From positions 15,933,307-15,997,306 of the forward strand of contig CP099849.1 in NCBI GenBank assembly GCA_030062745.1: 64,000 nt of DNA, read 5' to 3'. The notes beneath the pieces are model-generated. The model was not told the DNA's origin. It saw only the letters and a program-made list of their open reading frames with translations, and searched no databases. The DNA comes from Capitulum mitella (Eukaryota > Arthropoda > Thecostraca > Pollicipedomorpha > Pollicipedidae). A program made the position numbers and the translations under genes. Shown one piece after another: positions 49,960-62,325 of the stretch (positions are counted from its first letter, which is position 1; every line of letters begins with the position of its first letter).

Positions 49960-49996
49960 AGCTTGAACGACATCAACCCCTGATGTCGTTCTAGCT
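49960..49996. other. Long perfect-loop hairpin
   Basis: A 16-bp stem with one mismatch (AGCTTGAACGACATCA paired to TGATGTCGTTCTAGCT) around a 5-base loop ACCCC. Role unknown; it could be the end of a small inverted-repeat element. Confidence 0.85.
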
Positions 49997-52829
49997 AACT
50001 TCCGCCTCGTGTAAGCCGTTATGCTGTTTCGCTTGCCGGATTGTTCGCAAGACAAACCTGTGTTCATGACAAACACATTACGGCACCGTAAAACACGTCG
50101 AATGTAAAATACTCTCACATTCAGTCACCAGCCACTGCATTAAGGACATGCGACGGCTTACAAAGGTGCGATGAACCTCAAGCAAGAAAGGGGCGGTTGC
50201 GTAAAATGCTCCATGTAGTTCGTGAGAGGCGAAATGCCTAGAACTACACAAAGAAACGGGGTTCTATGGACAGTGTTCCTTTTCAGGAGTTACTGCCACT
50301 TCACATGCTAATCCGTTATCTGGTCTGACCTTGAATTCCATTAATGCACAACTCGGAGGCAGTTGGCCAGTTTGGTTTTGTCGCACAATTTCAGGTTAGC
50401 TGCAAATGGAAATGTCGTTTCTTTCCGTCTCCTCATCGTCTAGATTTACGCGGGACGGTTTTGCACGGTGTGCGAAAGCTGTCGAACCTGAAGGGCCCTT
50501 GAGATAACGTTCTCTTTGTGGTAACCGGCGATGGAAATAACGCACGCTACTGGGCTCGAGTATCGAACTCCAGGGCAGGAGAAACATAACCGGTAGATCC
50601 ACTATAACTGTGCATAAACGATACGTAAATAAGTGCAATGCGGCCACTGGCCGTGACGACCTTACTCACCGTTTTTTCCGCCTGGCTGCAAACCGAATTT
50701 TTGGAATTTGATAGCATTAAACTGCACTACGTGTGATGTAAAATGAGGTCGTTGAATGAAAATAATACGGCAAATTGCATGGTTCACTATTCCTCCAACT
50801 TTTGATGACAGCTACCCGGGGAGCGCAAAGAAGTGGGGGGGGGGGATTAACTTGTCCACGATGTGGAGGTTTCCAACGCCAGTTTACTATGGGGATATTA
50901 TAGGTTTGCCCCTTAGGAAAACTCCGGTTTACCGTACAGGATAAACGGACCGAGACTTCTTGTCGAAAACCACCAGAAGTACCAACTTACCGGAGACACT
51001 TAAATATTTGCACTGAACCAACAGCAATGCGCTCTTTGTCATCTCGTCCAGTTTTTTCTTTACATAATATGTCACTTGAGACCCGATTTAAAGCCTGTTG
51101 GACGGTGCTGTTTCAGCTGGTGAGGTCCGGTTTTCAGGTTTGTGACGTCTGTACCCAGATTGGCTGATTTTTATTGCCGTCCAGCAGCGTGCAGCTCTGC
51201 CCGAGACCAGTCGGTGCAGGGCCGGCCAATGGCAGCCGCTGTGCCCCGCTGCGTCCGGCCTCGGTCAACACATGGAGGAATGCGCCCGCTCAACCGGCCC
51301 CTGGACCGATGCAGTGGCCGCACCGGTCAGCGCTCCTGCCGACAGAGCCTCCACTCGGCGGCTGCCACGACCACGTGGCGCTCCTGTGACCACGTAGCGC
51401 TCCTGTGACCAGGCGGTGTGTCGGTGGCTATGGAATGTGCCTGTGGCTACATGGATCTACCAGTGATCATCGGACGAGTCGTCGACTCTGTTATTTGTAG
51501 TAGCGGATGAGAGATAAGCTGATGATGAAGCCAGATAAAGTTTACTCCGCCGCAAAGGCCACTGTAATCCGTTCAGTTAATCTTGAGGTCAGTTTTATCA
51601 AAGTACCCATGGTAGTGAGCTATACGGTGCCGGATAGCGTCAACACTGTGACGATACACAAACATGAACCCTGTCATGTGTTCTCAGAACTTGATTTCAG
51701 TCTGTTTACCGGGAAATCATATTGCAGAATTGTCCTGGCGAGTCATTCCGATCAATGATAGAAACAATATTTATTGAGATATGGCTTCCGACATGAATGC
51801 AATATTGACACAGCATAATGCCGACAAGATATGACAGATACGTACAAAAACACCAGACACGGTATGTGTCAATTTCATTCTCCCAGTTTTGCCGTGACAG
51901 TGTATTCGTTCAGAGACGTGTTCAGAAGTGACCGAATCGTTTCCGGTCCGGAATAAGGGGTGCCAAAGGCCCTTTAAGGACACGAGGCATGTTTAAAAAC
52001 GTCTCTTGCCACGGCAATATCGTCCGAATCATTTAGTTTCCCCCGGCTGGGGGGAGGTGCAGCTGCCCTACTATGGAGAACAATGGAGCGCCTGGACGTG
52101 CTCTATTGCTCTGTTGTGACTTCAGGCTTCGTGGGCGATGTGTTATGGTGCTCAGCTTTGGACCACGTCCTCCCAGCAGGATCGAATATTGCAGTGTTTG
52201 CACTGACCCCCACCAGGCCATAAAAGGGAACTATCTGGCCTGTCGGCGCCATAAACCCAGCACGTTTTCGCGATAGAAGAACCAAGGGATTGGTTGCCTA
52301 GTCCCAGTGTCATTACTCGGTAAGCCCCTGGTAAGGGCAGGCATGATTGCCTCTTGACGTGACATAATCCCCGCTTCCGCTTTTCTGCTTGCTCTCTGGA
52401 TAAAAAAAAACGCAAGTAGAAAAAATATTTGGTTCATGCATAAGCGACAAGGACGAGGTACGGCTGATTTCAGACATTTCATTAACATCCTCCAAATAAG
52501 AATCATAAGGTCCTATATTTAAATGTACCTGATAAGGCAGGAACACAGCGCCGATCAAGTATTTGAAAATCCACTTAAACTCTTGTACTGTCCACGACAG
52601 CGGTGCACGAAAGAGAACGTGAGTTTTTCTAATGGCCTTGGGGCAGCCACGTACATCTGAGGTGGCATTACCCAGCAGAATAACGGTCCCGAGCAACGGG
52701 CTTATCACGACAGAGGTGCTTTCGCCGAAAAACGACATCTGACGACATCGCGACCCCTGGCCGTTTTCCTGACAACGGGACCAGACTCACGCGAAGGGCG
52801 CCCTGTCTGGCCAGCCCTCTGACGGCGTT
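49997..52829. other. Intergenic DNA without a supported gene
   Basis: Mixed composition, with a G run at 50835-50845 and a small GC-rich stretch at 51.17-51.4 kb. Open frames are short and unrecognisable. Confidence 0.5.
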
Positions 52830-54050
52830 TGAGGCCAGTGACAGTGTCTAAGGACTGTGACAGCATATGAAGCCTGTGACAGCGTCTGAGGCCAGTGACA
52901 GCGTCTGAGGCCTGTGACAGCGTCGGAGACCCGTGACAGCGTCTGAGGCCTGTGACAGCGTCTGAAGCCTGTGACAGCGGCTGAGGAGTATGACAGCGTC
53001 TGAGGCCTGTGACGTCGTCTGAGACCTGTGACAGCGTCTGAGGCCTGTGACGTCGTCTGAGGCCTGTGACAGCGTCTGAGGCCTGTGACGTCGTCTGAGA
53101 CCTGTGACAGCGTCTGAGGCCTGTGACAGCGTCTGAGGCCTGTGGCAGCGTCTGAGGCCAGTGACAGCGTCTGAGGCCTGTGACAGCGACTGAGGAGTAT
53201 GACAGCGTCTGAGGCCTGTGACAGCGTCTGAGGCCTGTGACGTCGTCTGAGGCCAGTGACGTCGTCTGAGGCCAGTGACAGCGTCTGAGGCCTGTGGCAG
53301 CGTCTGAGGCCTGTGACGTCGTCTGAGGCCAGTGGCAGCGTCTGAGGCCTGTGGCAGTGCCTGAGGCCTGTGACGTCGTCTGAGGCCAGTGGCAGCGTCT
53401 GAGGCCTGTGGCAGTGCCTGAGGCCTGTGACAGCGTCTGAGGCCTGTGGCAGTGTCTGAGGCCTGTGACAGCGGCTGAGGAGTATGACAGCGTCTGAGGC
53501 CTGTGACAGCGTCTGAGGCCTGTGACAGCGGCTGAGGCCTGTGACAGCGTCTGAGGCCTGTGACAGCGTCTGAGGCCTGTGACGTCGTCTGAGGCCTGTG
53601 GCAGCGTCTGAGGCCTGTGACAGCGTCTGAGGCCTGTGACAGCGTCTGAGGCCAGTGACAGCGTCTGAGGCCTGTGGCAGCGTCTGAGGCCAGTGACAGC
53701 GTCTGAGGCCAGTGACAGTGTCTGAGGCCTGTGACGTCGTCTGAGGCCTGTGACGTCGTCTGAGGCCTGTGACAGCATCTGAGACCTGTGGCAGCGTCTG
53801 AGACCTGTGACACCGTCTGAGGCCTGTGACAGCGTCTGAGGCCAGTGACAGCGTCTGAGGCCAGTGACAGCGTCTGAGGCCTGTGACGTCGTCTGAGGCT
53901 GAGGCCTGTGACAGCGTCTGAGGACTGGACAGCATATGAAGCCTGTGAAACGTCTGAGGCCTGCGACAGCGTCTGAGGCCAGTGACAGCGTCTGAGGCCT
54001 GTGACGTCGTCTGAGGCCTGTGACAGCGTCTGAGGCCTGTGGCAGCGTCT
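52830..54050. repeat. 19-bp minisatellite, about 60 units
   Basis: The unit GTGACAGCGTCTGAGGCCT recurs over about 1.2 kb with a limited set of variants: GTGACGTCGTCTGAGG, GTGGCAGCG, GCCAGTGACAG and GAGTATGACAG. Because 19 is not a multiple of three and the unit has no stop in the minus-strand frames, all three minus frames stay open for hundreds of codons with a 19-residue period. These frames are a by-product of the repeat, not genes. Confidence 0.96.
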
Positions 54051-54521
54051 CCGGCTGGGGGACGGCAGTTGAACGTCGGAGCCGGCTCGCCTGCGGTCTC
54101 TCCGCACAGAACCCCTGCTGTCCCAACAACATCCGCCTGCAGGCGGCCTCTATACCACGCCAGCGATGACTGGCAGGATGGCAGAATTCGCCTCCTCCTG
54201 CGGACCGGCCGACCCTGCGCGGCCTATCGCAGCAGAACGTCTGCTCTCACCGCGGAGGCCCCGTCTGCCCGCAGTAAAACGGTAAAACCCGGGCGACGCC
54301 GACCGTTTGCACGCCTCGCCAACGGTTCGTATCGTAAAGATAAACAGCTGTACGGCATTCACATTCCCTTTTTGGGAGGGGAAGGGGATAGGGCGTTCGT
54401 TGAGGGCAAATCGCACACCAAGTCTAGCATCGTTGACATCATAAATCAGTAATACTGGCATTACGTGACTTCTTACGAAAACTGGTGCTACGTAGTGATA
54501 CATACCACTAAATGATAGATA

Positions 54522-55835
54522 CTAAATAATAATACTTAACGAACAGGAAATAGTTATCACTAAATAATATTTACCATCGCGAGAGAAGCCAGCATCGGCT
54601 TGGCGTAGCACATCACGAATAAGTCTTATATAGAAGAGACTCCGAGCAACAGCCATACGGCGTTGCCGTGAGTCATAAAACGACTTCAGACCCCTATTTG
54701 TTTCTATGTCGTCAGACACCCCGTGCATTGTTTTCAGTCTGGTCACGGCGCTACGGAGACCTGAAACATTGTTCCTGCAGGACCTATTGGTCTTTTCCAG
54801 GGAAGTTTTGGACATCACCGCTGCGTGCCCGCCCAGCTGATACGACACCAGATTTTACGACACAGGCAAATTAAGAGCGGTACTTTTTTACACGCACTTA
54901 GCACCTATTTGCAGACATACTAAGATCTTGCATGTCTCACTCTGCTTTGTTCTCGAAGCATCAACGAAAAATCTGAGGGTGAGGTTCTCCTCCTCGTCGT
55001 ACATGGAAAACATAAGCCGACAGATAAATATGGCTACTAAATGTTGCAAAGTCATACCGAAGCTATTCTAAATTTGCTCGTTGAAAAACGTGCCACGTTC
55101 ACGAGTCGGGCCACCAATCCTCCCAAGGACCGCGCACAATCGAGCCAATATGCCATTTCAATCCACTCTGCTCAGTGTCCGCATCCCCAACAATTTGCAG
55201 ACGACGTTGCAACACTTTGATGCAGCCGTCAAGCTGTAATCGGAGCACAAAACTCAACTCAGGCTCATACCAACGTAGAACATTTGATGAACACTGGAGG
55301 TTCGGGGACGGAAGGCCAGACCAGGCTAGGCATGCGGGATGGTGGCAGTTGCTGACGGTCAGCTGAGGGACAGCAATCTTACCAGGGCTCACGGACAGCA
55401 TCGATGAAGGCCCTGGCCGGCTCCAGCAGCTTATTCGCCGCCTCGACCAGCATGGTGTTCTGTTCCCCACTGCAGAGACTGAAAACTTCCTCGCTCGTCA
55501 CACTTAGCTCTTCCCGACTTCTGGAAAATTCAAAACCACAGTCTGTCTGTAACACTATAAACTCCGACTTTATAAGTCTGTAACAGTAAAACTGATCAGT
55601 CGCTGATGTGGCTTATTACAGTGAGATAAGAACAGAAAGCATCAGTGTAAGAACTACCAACAACACCAACACGAACTTCAGGTTCAAAAGAACATACCGC
55701 CTCTGTCATAATGCTATCATGAAATGTCATCAGAACAAAGCCAAAATCGGGGTCATTCTCATGCCAACCACTTAAGCCAAAGTACCAATTACCATACATC
55801 ATACATATGTCAAGCAAGTCTCCTTCGAAAGGCAT
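54522..55835 (-). other. Cluster of three unrecognised minus-strand open frames
   Basis: Three frames on one strand, at 55835-55596, 55470-55099 and 54848-54522, each have splice-like edges. The first contains YGNWYFGLSGWHENDPDFGF, the second WHIGSIVRGPWEDWW and the third RQRRMAVARSLFYIRLIRD. The sequences look protein-like, but I recognise no family. They are AT-rich, unlike the GC-rich SLC4 exons here, and could be chance frames or a decayed element. Confidence 0.15.
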
Positions 55836-56269
55836 GTGACTCCACCAACAGGTCGAGCTTCACATGTCAACAAGACGTTCCTTGCCGCCCGAAGGAAGTG
55901 CATTGCGAAAAAGGTAAAAAGGGTGCCGCCCGATATGTGCACTGAGGATCAATAGTTTTCACCTGTATTTGATTTTCTGTATATGACATGACCAAAAATT
56001 AGCGTCTTCTGGTTGCAGAGGGAAAGCATGACGACCTATATTTGCAGCCGTATTAGCGATTTTTCCTGACAATTAGAGGTGAACCCGGCGGGGGGGGGGG
56101 CAGGGGATGGAGCCTCTCCCTTAGCATGGAGAAGGACCCCCGGCTTTGGGCTTGCGCGCGGAGGGACGCCGGATTTGGGCTAGAAGGTGCCCTCCGCGGA
56201 TAGCGCGAAGGGATTTCCTGACTTTTCTGCATTGGGGTCCCCCGGCCAGGGGGAACCTTGATCACGGGC

Positions 56270-56880
56270 CCTTTCTACTAAGGGCTACCTACCAGCTAAT
56301 GCTACTTTGTTAGCCAAGGGGTCATGCTGGAAAATGAAGGAGGCACCTTCTGGCCTGCAAGGAGGGCTCCTGCCAGTCTGTAGGGAACCCCTGTCGGTCT
56401 GTGAAGGGCTCAGTTACAGGCCTGTATAGGCCTCCTACCGACCCATTAAGGGTCCTCTTTCAGTCTGTAAAGGCGTTCTGTGTCGCCCTGCAGATGAACC
56501 TCTGTGGGCCTTTAGAGGAGGCCATATAAAGATAACCCATTCCGGCTTGTGAAACGTTCCCTGTTGGCCCATAGCGAGGCCCCTGCTGGCCTGATAATGG
56601 TCCGCCGACGGTGCTAGCGATGGGCCCTTACCGGCCTCCGAAAGGACCTCTGCAGATATGTAAAGGGTGGCCTATAAACCTATGGTCCTGTTGGCCTGTA
56701 ACGGTCCGTGCTAACCTGTAAAGGGCCGCCTACGGGCCTTTAGATGGCCCTCTGCTGGCCTCCGTTATATCGCTGTATTGTTATGCTATAATTTTATAGT
56801 GCAAACTGCTAGCCCGTGGAATGCAGCCTCCCGGCCCAAGAAGAAGCCTTCTGTTGACCTGTAACGGGACGCTCTGCCCT
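56270..56880. repeat. Ancient degenerate ~28-30-bp tandem repeat
   Basis: Phrases such as CTGTAAAGGG, CCTGCTGGCCTG and GGGCC recur about every 28-30 bp over 600 bp with heavy divergence, as in an old, no longer homogenised minisatellite. Confidence 0.75.
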
Positions 56881-58872
56881 CCAGTAGAGGGCAGGTCTGT
56901 AGAGATGACTTCGTAAAAATCGTCAAGGATCGCCCTTAAACGATTACCAAGGTTTGATTCTGGAGTAAACCGTTGCCATGAAGCCATGTTACATTTTTTT
57001 GTTGCACTGTTGGATTTTTTCCCTTTCCAACCAATAATGGTGCCAATGTAATGGTGCCATTCCATTGGCACCTTTATGGGTGGTGGCAATACAATGTGTG
57101 CAACTGAACCAAACCCTTCCTGTAGCGGTTCAATGAAGTTGGCCGACGAACCGCCACTGGGAAATTTTACGTGGACAGCTGAAAGTAGGAAAGCTTAAAA
57201 TGCAAAGCATATTCCGAAAATGTGTAGACGTCACGCGTCATACACAAACTTAAGTAGATGTACATTTTGACCAGAAATCTGTGAAGGGCCACAGAGTTGC
57301 GAAAATGATAATGCAGGAGCTATAGTTCATAGTGAAGGTCACGAAGGAGAAAAAGGAGCCATCCAGTCGCATGTGACACGCCAGTTTGGCATAGCATGTT
57401 AAAAAGTATTCAAAATCCTCCGTAGCGAGAAAAGCTTTGGGACCAGAGGAAAGAGATTACCTTAGCAACTGCTACAAAACTGCAACTGCTAAAATGGCGG
57501 GAAATCAGTTGCAGTCTTCCGAGTAAATGGCGCCTAAATGCCCCATCTGATATAGTGCTAACAACGGATGATGAGTCCCACGGTACTGCAAATCCTGACA
57601 GGTTGTCCGCAAACAAAGGGGTTTGTACAGTTCACAAAGACAACGCCAACCCGAAAGTCAGAATTTCCCTTGGGGGAGACTTCTCGACGCTGTCTTTGCT
57701 GTAGTGGTCATAAGCCGGGCCGCAGTGTCAGCCACTCGTTCATCGCATACAGAGGTGCTATGTCTGGAAACGTGTTTGAAAAACAGCATGTACTATGATT
57801 GAAAAGGCACATTGCGAGCAGGCACAATAGTGGAAAGATTATCTTCGGACCCGACTTATCACACTCCCGAGTGCGAAAATCCTTAGTTAAGACTACTGGA
57901 GATTTTCTGGTCGATTCACATGGCTGAGGTGCATTCATATCATTCGGAGAGCACAGAGGCTTAACATGTAACGAGACAGATCAAGCGCAAAGTAGAGAAA
58001 CCGGGGAGGCTGTTCCCCAGAAGCTGATGTGAAGGATCAAGACAAAAGTGCAGACGGTGGCTGTCGGTGGTGATGCTGAGCCTCGCCGACTGTAAATGCT
58101 GGGGTTCACTGAGTTCAACACGCTGAGGTGCATTCGATAAGTAAAGATGCGGACGACATGTCTGCCGTGTTTAAGCAAACCGAATAAAAACGAAAGCGTT
58201 TTGAAATTTAGCTGGATTTTTAGATGCATTCCCTCATAATAACGACATACGAGAGATTATAACGGAATACCAGATGATGGTACGGAATAGTGACAGGGCT
58301 TTCCCTCGTACTATCTGTCTTAAACATTGCGACCTTGAAACCCTGGCGGAGCATTCCTCGATTTTTAGTGGAGCTTAAGTGGGACTGACTGTACATTACT
58401 TAATTTCCAATGTTTTTAAAACTTCTTTTGGATGAGCATGGAGCCGACAAGCTCGAGTCTTGATACACATCGCAGTCACTTAGAATCGGCGATTTTCCTC
58501 ATCATGGAACTTCGAAACATGCCAGAACCAAGCACGATACTATCAACCCAAAAGAAGAAAGGGCACAATGGCTGGCCAGCATAACTCAGAGGTGGCGAAA
58601 GGAAATTTGTGAGGATCTAGTGGCAGACGACGTTGAAGGAATTCGTTGCGACAAGACTGGTTGTGTGATTACAAATCGTCCCCGTCCACGACAATGAAAC
58701 GGCGTAAAAACGCTGATTTAACAAAAACGCTCTCCACAAAAGGGCAAATGTCATGCATGACGGCAGTTAGGTGGTACAGCAGCGTGACGTCATATATTTA
58801 ATGTTTTATCCCTACACCCTGCATCCTTAGCTCCAATCCCTGTTTGACTTGCGTCTTGGTCAGGCCTGTTAA
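56881..58872. other. Intergenic DNA without a supported gene
   Basis: AT-rich; one CRE palindrome at 58785. No coding evidence. Confidence 0.5.
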
Positions 58873-60134
58873 CCCCTGGCGTGATTCTGTATCTGCGACC
58901 ACCTGGGGGTGTCAAAAAGGGCACCCCTGTTATTTCAGGATCTAACCGTTAGATCTGAACCGGTCTGCCATTAATCGATAACCATGAGTCTTGCAGTTCG
59001 GAAAATACTACGTAGGCCCTGGTCACATGACTGGTGGCGTCATACGTCGCGTAAAACGCATAATACGGTGTCGGAAAAAAACTGACATCGCTTCGTACAT
59101 CATATCGTCGGCAATACACGTCTCAGAGTCCTCAGCTGGGTATTAAACAAAAGGTCACGCTCTTCTGCATCAAAAGCATGCCAACATGTTAAAGAGTTTC
59201 AGGTCAAGGTCAACCTAGGCCAGGTGAACAATTGGTCTCACTTTACATGTCAAAAATCGGTACTTACTTGCAGTCTTTTTTATCCACGTGACCAAAAAGG
59301 ACAAAAATAAAATCCTCTGATGATCAGCCTTGCATCATCTGCTTTTCATCCAGTCAGTCAGTCTAGGCCTGGTCATATAAGGTTGCATTACTCTTCCTGA
59401 CAAAGAGCCATATTTAATTGCTGGTATTTTTAACTACGTCCAGCACAGAACAGTAATGACATCTCGTGATAATTAAATCTGCTCTGTCTGCTCTTTGCCG
59501 GCTCAAGGTCAAGCCAGGTCAGGACAGATAGCCATTTCCTTTTTTTCTAAATCAGAACAATAATTGCTCTCTGCTGCTAATGAACTATCCTCCGCAGGCA
59601 ATGCTATTTTTCACTTCATTTGCCATCGACCTATGACGTGACTTCACATAACCTCACGTTGCATTCGGTGAATCTTGTTAAAAAAATGTATATAGATTTG
59701 CTTGTCTGGCTTGAACGATGGAGAAGGTCAGCAGCAGCCACTTCTATCACCCGCAAAGCAACGGTCCAATTGTCATCATGCACGTGACCTAGCATGGTCT
59801 CTAATGTTGACGTGTCACGGTTGTGTATCCTTTTGGGGACCGTGTCTTATGCAAACCCGAATAATTCATACATTATATTCGCGAACATTATAAAAAAACG
59901 AACCATCTTTGCGCCACTGTCCGAAGACGCAAAAACATGCATGTAAGGGTTCACTTATGGCATGATATCTCCATCATCTGACCTAGCACGGAGATTATTT
60001 TAATGTCAAGATATGTACAAATGATTGATAAACAGCTACTGAAAGTTTGGTTGGGTTGGCTTTAACCACAGAAGTTTATCACGGAAAACCGAGCCAGTGC
60101 CCCATTTGACACCCCTTCCCCCTGTGGTGTCGGG
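58873..60134 (-). mobile_element. TTAA-flanked non-autonomous DNA transposon, copy B (piggyBac-like)
   Basis: Inverted, diverged copy of the element at 11962-13265, recognisable along its whole length; for example TGCTAGGTCACGTGCATGAT here against TGCTAGGTCACATGCATGAT there. The left end is TTAA at 58869-58872 followed by CCCCTGGCG, and the right end reads inward CCCGACACCAC, flanked by TTGA (a one-base change from TTAA). The inner inverted motif GTGTCAAAAAGGGCACCCC is present at both ends in diverged form. No transposase frame. The divergence indicates an old family. Confidence 0.8.
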
Positions 60135-62197
60135 TTGACATCCTGTCTATATGATTTTTTTCCGGTATGCGGAATTGCCTCGGTGCGATGAGTCTGCTCA
60201 TGTGTATGTACAATACACATACAATACTTTGTGATCTTTGGCATGACAGTGAAGTCACCACACCTTTAATCGCAAAAAGGCTCTGGACTCCTTAATACAT
60301 CAAGCAAAAAAGACGTGAATGACTTACATTTGGAACAAATACGATTTCTTGATTTGAACACCAAAAAGTTCCAGAAAGTTAAGGCATGACCTTAAGGCAT
60401 GACCTACATCTAGACGCATCCAGACCCACGAGAAAGACATTGGGTAACATTGCAATTGACTTGACTAGCCGGTAATTACAAGGAACAGCGTGGAATACTA
60501 TGCTCTGACATATTACCAAGAACTCACGCTGTCTAAAATCACCGTATTTACATTCCTATCTCTTCTCCTTTTCAGACATATATCTTTTGGCCACTTCATG
60601 GACATATCCAATTTTACCGAACATTTACGGCAAATCACTCTCTTTGTCCTATTTTCAGCGGTGACCCCAACTCTCCTTAAAAAATGGGTCCGTGTCTGGA
60701 CAGCCACAAGTCATAACAATGCAAGAGCGTAAATCTGCTTCAGTGCCATCGCCATGGCTGACGATCCCGGGAGGTGACGAAGGAACGTCCGGACCTCCTC
60801 CCAATACATTCAGTGATTTTAACATTACGCCCATGACAATTACTTGAATGAAACGGCCTGAAATCCTACGTGAGCCTCCCCCCTCCGTAATTTTCGGGAA
60901 TATCCATGACCATTGCTAATAAATCATCACGTGAATCATGTATGACCGCGGCCGGATCACCCACAGTCGCATACGGCGAAACGAATTTCCCAACATTGTC
61001 TGGTACTGTCAGTCGCTAATAAAAAATAAATGAAACGCGTCTCCATTTTCCGCGGTGCAGCCCGAGGTAAGTGAAAGACGTCAAATCACATGCAAGGATG
61101 TTGGCTTGACATCTGTGGGCATGCAAGCACCAGCAGCTGAATGGAAAGCGGCACATGTGATTGCAGTTTCGTGTAGCAGTATCTGCTAACAGGCGCACAC
61201 ATTACAGCCCGTCTCCTGTGATCTCGACTTGGCCGGCAGATGAACAGCCGTGCGGTCCATGACATATGACTACTAAAAATCATGTTCTCATCTGGGAAGA
61301 GTCAAACGAAAGGTGTCCCAACGGCTGGCGACCATTGATATGGCTCTGCCCCGGCTACCCGCAACACCGCCACCAGGGGTTAGAGCCAGGCGCTGCCTCC
61401 TCGGCCTCCGCACAAGTGGTAGCACTGATGTCGGTTCTTTCCTGGCTACATGGAACACAGCCACCAGTGATTAGGAGCCAGGCGCTGCGACATCACTCCT
61501 CGACGCCCCGCCTGACACTCAAAGCTAGCGCTTTCAGAACTGGGAGATATAACACATTTTTAAGACATTCGTTTCAACGTAACGTCATGCGCCAGAGGAA
61601 AAATTCAGTTGAAAGCGGGAGGCGACTGCGCCGCAGTTCTCGTTTCCGCCATCCATGCCAGCTGTCAAGCGGGTGGACCGCAGCTAACAAAAAGTAGAGG
61701 CCAACAAAAGGTAGAGTTGAGCACAACATGCAATCGCTCTGTGAGATCCTGTCAGGACACCGTCAGCACTGGCAGGAGTTCTACCGTAATGCTCATGAAA
61801 AAAGCCGCGTGTCTTAAAATACAGCGAACAGAGGCATTCTCGTCCAGGAAGTAGCTAAAGTGGCTGGTCAGCAAGCCCAAAATGTAATATGAAATTCGAC
61901 CGACGGCCGACGAGCAGGGACAGAAAACCCTGGTCCAAACCAGCTGAAGCTCTCAGTCCCCTGTAATGACGGTTCTAACCTATAGGCGTTGATTTGATTC
62001 TACTGCTCTTTGATACTACAGCTTTTCATCACGGATGCCGCATTATATTCCGACAATAAACACGCTTGCATCTGTGTGCGTGATTTCTTCACTTTTAGAC
62101 GTTATGTTCGGTTGGGCTCATCAACCACGGATACATAACTTCCGTAACCGAGTCACAGGCCTGCCACTCGTTGTGGCGACGCAGAATCATGGCCGCC
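60135..62197. other. Intergenic DNA without a supported gene
   Basis: Short unrecognised frames only, plus a small direct repeat at 61352-61396 and 61443-61488. Confidence 0.5.
61352..61488. repeat. Short direct repeat, about 45 bp, 91 bp apart
   Basis: Both copies contain GGCTAC, GCCACCAG and GAGCCAGGCGCTGC in the same order (61352-61396 and 61443-61488). Confidence 0.75.
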
Positions 62198-62325
62198 CAA
62201 CGCCATCTAGCGGCCTTTTTGGCTACCTGAGTTTCACAAGCGTGCGGATGCCCTAGAAAGTGTCCTCGCGTGAACAGTATCGCATGTCTATCCAACAAGT
62301 GGCTCTACAGCGCCATCTATTGACC
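62198..62325. promoter_or_regulatory. Two CTCF-like sites 110 bp apart
   Basis: CAACGCCATCTAGCGGCC at 62198-62215 and CAGCGCCATCTATTGACC at 62308-62325 both fit the (A)GCGCCATCTAGTGG form of the CTCF consensus known from insects and vertebrates, in the same orientation. Insulator function is inference. Confidence 0.4.

Noticed and set aside
52033-52285. A small nuclear RNA gene
   Set aside because: A short TGCAGTGTTTGCACTGACCC phrase recalled U1, but the overall order and 5' end do not match.
52705-54132. 475-codon minus-strand open frame with a 19-residue repeat (and 419- and 382-codon frames beside it)
   Set aside because: It is entirely a translation of the 19-bp minisatellite; all three minus frames are open for the same reason, so there is no sign of selection for one frame.
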